Shown here piece by piece: positions 58,531 to 64,000 of a DNA stretch of 64,000 nt. Position numbers and translations under genes: made by a program. How positions within the stretch are numbered: position 1 is the first letter of the stretch; every line of letters starts with the position of its first letter. Source of the stretch: Owenia fusiformis (Eukaryota > Annelida > Polychaeta > Sabellida > Oweniidae); the NCBI GenBank assembly GCA_903813345.2, contig CAIIXF020000010.1:36879425-36943424 (forward strand), written 5' to 3'. The notes under the pieces were generated by a model. That model saw only the letters and a program-made list of their open reading frames with translations. It did not search any database and had not been told where the DNA came from.

Positions 58531-58764
58531 TCATATAAATGAGGCAATAAATATACAATACAATACAATAACATGCTCCAAATAGGCGCAATTGAGACCA
58601 ACGCAGAGCTGGATACATTTGGCAAATACCCTTACATATTCCGACCTTGTTATGGCATTACATTTAGCATTTATTGCCACCTTTAGGTCAGCAATTGTCT
58701 CAGGATTGTTTTGGTACACATTGTCTTTCAAATTGCCCCACAAAAAGAAATCAGGTGGATTCAA
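58531..58764 (-). pseudogene. Mariner transposase C-terminal fragment, minus strand
   Basis: The frame contains NPPDFFLWGNLKDNVYQNNP and TIADLKVAI, then CVGLNCAYLEHV. NPPDFFLWG with its Asp is the third catalytic motif of mariner transposases. It lies in the left arm of the palindromic mariner; its last codons come from the LINE junction. The N-terminal DNA-binding part is absent. Confidence 0.8.
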
Positions 58765-59019
58765 ATTTGAGGTGTATGGAGACGAAGCTTATCTGACCTA
58801 TGGCTTCTGACTCAGTGGTCCCACTCAGTTACAGTATCATCCTAAGGAGGTTTTGGGCAGCCCTTGGTTTCCATATGGGATTTAATTGTGCCATATAGTG
58901 GTTTTAGTAACATGGCACTATGCCCAATACCTAAAGTGACTCTTAAGATTGGGTAAATCAGCACTTTGGCAACAGGATGATGAACCACATGTCAGATAAC
59001 CCTTCATTGCCATTACAGC

Positions 59020-59215
59020 CTAGACTTGAATCCTGCTGATTTCTTTTTGTATGGATATTTGAAAGAAAATCTATACCAAAACAATCCTCAGACTATTGTT
59101 GACCTAAAGAAGGCAATCACTGCTATATGTAATGCCATAATAATGCCATAGAGGGCAGAACATGTAAGGGTAGTTTGCCATATGAATCCAACTCTGCGTT
59201 GGTCTCAATTGTGCC
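59020..59215 (+). pseudogene. Mariner transposase C-terminal fragment, plus strand
   Basis: Inverted partner of the minus-strand fragment. It reads SLDLNPADFFLYGYLKENLY, then NNPQTIVDLKKAI, with a stop after NAIIMP. It is more decayed than its partner. Confidence 0.75.
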
Positions 59216-59738
59216 TATTTGGAGCATGTTATGTAAATGATCATAGCTCCTGAACCAGTTGAATGCTTGTATTGAAACCTTCAGTAACAAATTTCCATAT
59301 AACTGTTCCAGTGTATGCAAAATTTCATTGATGGCACTTGTCTAGTTTAGGAGAAATTGATTACTTCAATGGTCTCCTTTTTTTCCGGTCACCCTGTATC
59401 TTTTCTTTTAGTGGATAGATAATATTTTGCTTTCCTGGACATATTTTCATGAGTATAAGTATCAGACACATAAGGGTTATATGAAAATTGAGCCACTTAA
59501 ATTGATAATATTCAAGTTTAAGGGAACTTTCTTATATACCTGCCATGTTAATTGACCCGAATCAGCCACCTGGTGGTGAAACTGGTAACTACCTACTCGC
59601 ATTTGGGTAATTCAATGTTGTGTGAATTCTGCCTACAACATGTGATATATGGAAAAGAAAATCGAAATTCGAGGGTCCCACATTTTGTTTCCGAGACGGA
59701 TTCGTTTCGTTAACTAGTTTGAAGAGTGCAGTACCAGA

Positions 59739-60296
59739 GATCATGTAAGCATATCCAATCTAATAAGTTTACTAAATCTAAACAAAGAGCCATGTATATT
59801 ATTGATTATTTTTATATTTCATATCTTAATTGTTATTTGGAATCGTTATTTACTCGTATATATACCACATATAACACCTCGTTCTCATTCTATGATGTAC
59901 AGAATTAATGAATACCTATGCATCTTTCACGAGCAATATTCTCCGAAGCACATGAGGAGCTAAGGGAATATTGAACTTGTGAAGGGTGCAGGCCATTCAT
60001 CGAAATAATAAAATAGATGAGATATTTGTTTATTCACTGTTCTTATTCCTCACTCCCAAGATCTATGTCTAATGTCTATATCAATAATCTGTAATAAGCT
60101 CATTTAAAACAGATATATAGTTTAACAATGATACAATTTGAACAAAATACAATTGAACCCTTTAACATTTAAAACCAGATCGATGGTTTAAATTCATTTT
60201 AAAATTGGATGGATAAGATACACTTGTGACGACTGTCAGGCTACTGCGTTGACATCGCCACTGTTTACCAGTATACACCCCCAAAATGCAATCTGA
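59739..60296. other. Non-genic stretch with one hairpin
   Basis: A hairpin lies at 59919-59990: TGCATCTTTCACGAGCAATA against AATATTGAACTTGTGAAGGGTGCA, with a CCGAAGC-containing loop. TATATCAATAATCTGTAATAAGC near 60080 resembles TGTCAATAATCTGCAAAAGGC near 9756. No gene. Confidence 0.5.
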
Positions 60297-60445
60297 TTTT
60301 CGACGCCATTTCGGTGCCGTTTCTGCACCAGATGGACTGATTAGTCCGGTAGAAAATTATGGTGTCGAAAGGTTTCGATGCCGGAACGGTGTCGAAACGG
60401 TGCCGGAACAGTGCCGAATTTTTTCGATGACGAAACGGCGTCGAA
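60297..60445. repeat. Degenerate CpG-rich repeat
   Basis: GGTGTCGAAACGGTGCCGGA-type units recur imperfectly, with inverted versions (TTTCGACGCCATTTCGGTGCC) at the left end. Confidence 0.55.
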
Positions 60446-61084
60446 TTATATTGGCTGTCTAGTACATGCTGTCTGCCCTGCACTGGGGACCATATACAAG
60501 TTAAAATAATGATGAGTTGAGTCTTCTTCACTGATGCTTTTGTTTCCTGTACAGTTTTACCTAAATGGATGTAACCATGAATTATATCAATTTCGTGTAA
60601 CACACCGGAATAGACCGACAACGGTAAAGTCAGATACCGCTGTCACAAATGGCTGACATAACCGTCACTTTCAACTCTTATCACTTGTCCTTATTTCATT
60701 GGATTTTATTGTCGCTAATTCTGTGCATGTATTAAGCTCTTGTGAACATGTAGCATATGAAATTTCAATTTCGATCAAATTGGTTCGTGAATCGCCACAA
60801 TAAAGCGTCTTCGATATGACTGTATGAATATGAATAGTACTCGCCAGTATTCCATTGGCATTCATACTTAAATGAGTTTCCAACCAGAACAACGGCAACG
60901 CCAAAGCGTAGCGAATCCCATCGAACAGAAATGGCTGGCATTTTTACAAACGAAATATATAGCAAATATCATAAAACAACACACCAGAAAGGCCACCATT
61001 TTCAAAATGGTTAGCCAAGTTGTCATCAGAAGAAATAATATGCTTTTAGTAGCCACCTATAAAATTTTTGAAAAATCGCACACA
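60446..61084. other. Non-genic stretch
   Basis: No gene supported; short frames on both strands have no recognisable motifs. Confidence 0.4.
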
Positions 61085-61985
61085 TGTACTTGTGAAATAA
61101 GTAAAAAATGTAAAAATGACAGCCATTTTTTTAAATGGCCGCCTACTATCCAAGTGTCATGAGACAGTGTGCAAGGCTCGTGAGTATTCACATATCAAAT
61201 ATGAACAAAATCGCTTCACTACTTTTCAAGTTATAGTAAAAACGTAAAAACGGTGGTCATTTTTCAAAATGGCCGCCTACTACCCAAAGTGTCATTAGAC
61301 AATGTGCCATGCTTATAGTATTCACATATAAAATATGAAACATACCAAATATGAACAAAATCGCTGAACTACTTTTCGAGTTATAGTAAAATACGTTAAA
61401 ATGGCAGCCATTTTTCAAAATGGCCACCTTCTACCAAAAGTGTCATTAGACAATGTGACATGCTTATAGTATTCACATACCAAATATGAACAAAATTGCT
61501 TCACTACTTTTCGAGTTATTGTAAAATACGTTAAAATGGCGGCCATTTTTCAAAATGGCTGCCTTCTACCAAAAGTGTCATAGGACAGTGTGCCATGCTT
61601 ATAGTATTCACATACCAAATATGAACAAAATTGCTTCCCTACTTTTCGAGTTATAGTAAAATATGTTAAAATGGCGGCTATTTTTCAAAATGGCCGCCTT
61701 CTACCAAAAGTGTCATAGGACAGTGTGCCATGCTTATAGTATTCACATACCAAATATGAACAAAATCGCTCCACTACTTTTCGAGTTATAGTAAAATATG
61801 TTAAAATGGCGGCCATTTTTCAAATTTTTTTTCAAAATGGCCGCCTTCTACCAAAAGTGTCATAGGAAAGTGTACCATGTTTATAATATTCACATACCAA
61901 ATATGAACAAAATCGCTCCACTTCTTTTCGAGTTACAGCAAAAATCGTAAAATAACGAGTAAAGGCCGCCATTTTTCAAGATGGC
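61085..61985. repeat. ~140-bp satellite, about six units, with YY1-like palindromes
   Basis: Units of about 137-148 bases carry TTTTCAAAATGGCCGCC, a CTACC.AAAGTGTCAT block, GTATTCACATACCAAATATG and ACTACTTTTCGAGTTATAG. AAAATGGC(G/A)GCCATTTT at the unit junction is a palindrome built of two opposed YY1-type cores (AAAATGGC). The last unit decays near 61985. Confidence 0.9.
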
Positions 61986-62236
61986 TGCCATGTGCTTTTT
62001 AATATCTACATTTGCAGCTTTATTAATGTCCTTTATAATTTTTTTACACTTAAAACATATTGCTATTACAGTTTTACATATTGTACCTAAATTACTGTAA
62101 AATCGGCACTAAAATGGCCGCCATTTTGAAATGAGCGGCCATTTTGAAAATTGGCTTTTGAGCAGAACTTCTACCCCCATAGGGTATATGTGTACAAAAT
62201 ATGAACAAAATCGGCCAACGGTATTTGAGTTATTGC
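61986..62236. other. Satellite-flanking sequence
   Basis: Further ATGGCCGCCATTTTG and GCGGCCATTTTG blocks near 62113-62146 and ACAAAATATGAACAAAATCG near 62195 show it is a diverged extension of the satellite. Confidence 0.6.
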
Positions 62237-62361
62237 CCGGACGGACGGACAGACGGACGGACGGACGTACGTACGGACGGACGTACGTACGGACGGACGG
62301 ACGGACGTACGTACGTACGGACGGACGTACGTACATACGTGCGGACGGACGGACGGACGGA
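62237..62361 (+). repeat. (GGAC)n/(GTAC)n microsatellite
   Basis: About 125 bases of GGAC and GTAC tetramers. It is followed by TATCCCTCCGAACTTCGTTC and TATGGGATAAT, a small hairpin. Frames through it read as Arg/Thr/Asp repeats and are not genes. Confidence 0.95.
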
Positions 62362-62875
62362 GGCGTTCCCTATATCCCTCCGAACTTCGTTCTATGGGAT
62401 AATAAAATAGTAGTTCAATCCAGTAGCCGACAGACGTTAGTTGTATTCGGGAATACAAGCTTAGTTTACAACGGACAAACTCAAGCCAATAAATTTGGCT
62501 TTATTTTTCCTAGTCACATGTAGAACATAGACCAATCAGAAAGTGGGGAATGTGACGGTGATATCATAAGAAATTATTCAACATAGTTTTATGTCTTTTC
62601 ATTCTTAATTTGTAACAAATTTCATACTTTTCTGGCATTTATATGGACATAGAGAAAACATCTCTATTTACTAATAAAAAAATGACATGTTCTTTAGGCT
62701 GTTTTGTAATTTTTTATACAATTTCATTATACTAGTATTCATAGGCATGTAGCCAGGCATTAGGCAGGCCAAATTTTATAGAAAAATATCAATTCAAATG
62801 TTCTTTTTCAATCAAAAGTGTGAAATGTTATTTGCTTTAGACACTTTGGGATCCTGCCTTTGCCCCTGATATCAT
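62362..62875. other. Non-genic stretch
   Basis: No gene seen. ACCAATCAGAAAG near 62529. Confidence 0.45.
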
Positions 62876-63031
62876 TGAATCATATTAAATCGAATCATAT
62901 TAAATTGAATCATTAAATTGAATCATATTAAATTGAATCATATTAAATCGCATCATATGAAATTGAATCATATCAAATCGAATCATAAAATTGAATCATA
63001 TCAAATTGAATCATTAAATTGAATCATATTT
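62876..63031 (+). repeat. 16-bp minisatellite ATTGAATCATATTAAA
   Basis: About ten units of TTGAATCATATTAAAT or shortened forms lacking CATAT. T/C and A/G changes create TCGAATC variants. Confidence 0.9.
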
Positions 63032-63420
63032 AACTAAGTGTAGCATGAAGTTGCTTTATATTATACTATTTTCCCAAGTTCAACTGTCAATTTGTGTCTT
63101 TCAAAAATGTATATGCCATATAAAAAACCACTAGGCTACAAATCAAGTCAAACAAGGACAAGAATTGGAAGTCTTTATCAAAACTCGATCTTACATAATT
63201 TGGTAACAATATTACCATATTTTGAAGATTAGCCCTGCCACGAGGGTTCAAATATTACTCAAACAGCCTAATTTTAATGCTATAACATTTTAATGAAATG
63301 TTTGGTACAAAAAATGAACTTTATATATTATTAACAAATTATTTCATGCGTGGCAATGGAAGATCGAGATTTAATAATGGCTTTCAACACTCCTTGTGTG
63401 TAACATTACAATTGTCATTC
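63032..63420. other. Non-genic flank of the terminal satellite
   Basis: No gene; the last 100 bases may be a diverged first unit of the array. Confidence 0.45.
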
Positions 63421-64000
63421 AGTTCCAACCATACTCCCTTAGCCTATAATATGTATAAAGTTAGTCCTTCTTTCACACTCTTAGAGAATGTCCTTCAAGC
63501 TGTGTGTGAAACTCTATTTCCATTCAACATGATGAGTGAGTGCCCATAAGGCATTTAGTTCCAACCCTACTCCCTATAATATGTATAAAGTTAGTCCTTC
63601 TTTCACACTATTAGAGAATGTCCTTCAAGCTGTGTGTGAAACTCTATTTCCATTCAACATGATGAGTGAGTGCCCATAAGGCATTTAGTTCCAACCCTAC
63701 TCCCTATAATATGTATAAAGTTAGTCCTTCTTTCACACTATTAGAGAATGTCCTTCAAGCTGTGTGTGAAACTCTATTTCCATTCAACATGATAAGTGAG
63801 TGCCCAAAAGGCATTTAGTTCCAACCATACTCCCTTAGCCTATAATATGTATAAAGTTAGTCCTTCTTTCACACTTTTAGAAAATGTCCTTCAAGCTGTG
63901 TGTGAAACTCTATTTCCATTCAACATGATAAGTGAGTGCCCATAAGGCATTTAGTTCCAACCCTACTCCCTATAATATGTATAAAGTTAGTCCTTCTTTC
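63421..64000 (+). repeat. 130/136-bp satellite, at least 4.3 units, runs off the window
   Basis: AGTTCCAACC starts at 63421, 63557, 63687, 63817 and 63953. Units are 136 or 130 bases; the difference is a six-base TTAGCC/TAGCCT segment before TATAATATG. Units are more than 95% alike, so the array is young. Confidence 0.95.

Larger units (their letters stand above)
54312..58567 (+). mobile_element. Non-LTR retrotransposon (LINE), 5'-truncated, ORF2 intact
   Basis: Inserted in the left mariner arm with a perfect target duplication ATAACA at 54306-54311 and 58568-58573. The empty site can be read in the mariner right arm (59225-59250, inverse), which runs uninterrupted through the same point. 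The LINE starts inside ORF1, overlaps into a complete ORF2, and ends with a ~157-base 3' UTR and an (ACAAT)n tail. This is the youngest layer in the region. Confidence 0.9.
54142..59396. mobile_element. Palindromic mariner element holding a LINE insertion
   Basis: TA-flanked ends CAGGGTGACCGGAAAAAAAG and its inverse. Without the LINE it is about 1 kb. Its two halves are inverted copies for about 400 bases, so a transposase C-terminus is encoded inward on both strands (58531-58764 minus and 59020-59215 plus). That is a foldback form of a mariner rather than a normal copy. Only short stretches in the centre (~58770-59010) are unpaired. Confidence 0.85.
53695..59738. mobile_element. Foldback element, family F, split by nested insertions
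   Basis: Left arm from 53695 (CACTGGTACTGCACTCGATT) and right arm ending 59738 (GAGTGCAGTACCAG) are inverted. The right arm matches the right arm of the 31.2-31.8 kb element in order: ATTCTGCCTACAACATGTGA, GGAAAAGAAAATCG, CACATTTTGTTTCCGAGACG. About 5.25 kb of mariner and LINE sequence lies between the arms. Confidence 0.7.

Noticed and set aside
62109-62523. Arg/Thr/Asp and Val/Arg/Pro repeat frames
   Set aside because: Translations of the GGAC/GTAC microsatellite; no gene signals.
63298-63549. 83-codon frame at the start of the terminal satellite
   Set aside because: Most of it is the satellite unit itself and it breaks in later units.

Overview
This is an AT-rich animal nuclear window with introns, many transposable elements and very low gene density. 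A marine invertebrate is most likely, but the sequence does not fix the phylum. Three things point that way: a spliced animal-type TylF/macrocin O-methyltransferase gene, a Nodulin-like/NFD4-like MFS transporter, and a mix of mariner, Gypsy, CR1/Jockey-like LINE, hAT-like MITE and foldback elements with G/C hairpin loops. The domain calls rest on motifs I can read; no database search was run.

Layout. 0-5 kb: decayed Gypsy gag, then an A/C-rich degenerate tandem array. 5.5-8.4 kb: a 2.9-kb foldback whose arms are tandem arrays of a ~171-bp unit. 9-12.4 kb: a hairpin element and two more foldbacks (770 and 540 bp), the second abutting a LINE tail. 13.2 kb: a candidate TATA-less promoter (NRF-1 and YY1 sites) and a possible first coding exon. 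16.4-17.8 kb: MFS transporter on the minus strand, frameshifted near its N-terminus. 18.7-22.1 kb: LINE remnant, nested inverted repeats, Gypsy RNase H/integrase remnant, purine-rich minisatellite. 24.7-28.7 kb: CR1/Jockey-like LINE split by a mariner and by a piggyBac-like MITE. 29-43 kb: mostly non-genic, with foldbacks, hairpins, MITEs, a second full mariner, a 15-bp minisatellite present at two places in opposite orientation, and a cluster of CRE palindromes. 43-51 kb: two-exon TylF methyltransferase gene between inverted copies of an unnamed repeat. 51.5-53.2 kb: candidate TIR element. 53.7-59.7 kb: three-level nest, an intact LINE inside a palindromic mariner inside a foldback. 60-64 kb: satellites and microsatellites.

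The only host genes I can support are the methyltransferase (strong), the MFS transporter (good, possibly a pseudogene) and the 13.3-kb exon (weak). The one intact mobile coding unit is the 1219-codon endonuclease/reverse transcriptase at 54.75-58.41 kb. Its precise six-base target duplication in the mariner arm shows the order of insertion. The dominant theme is DNA able to fold on itself: about eight long palindromic elements and several short hairpins that share a loop motif.
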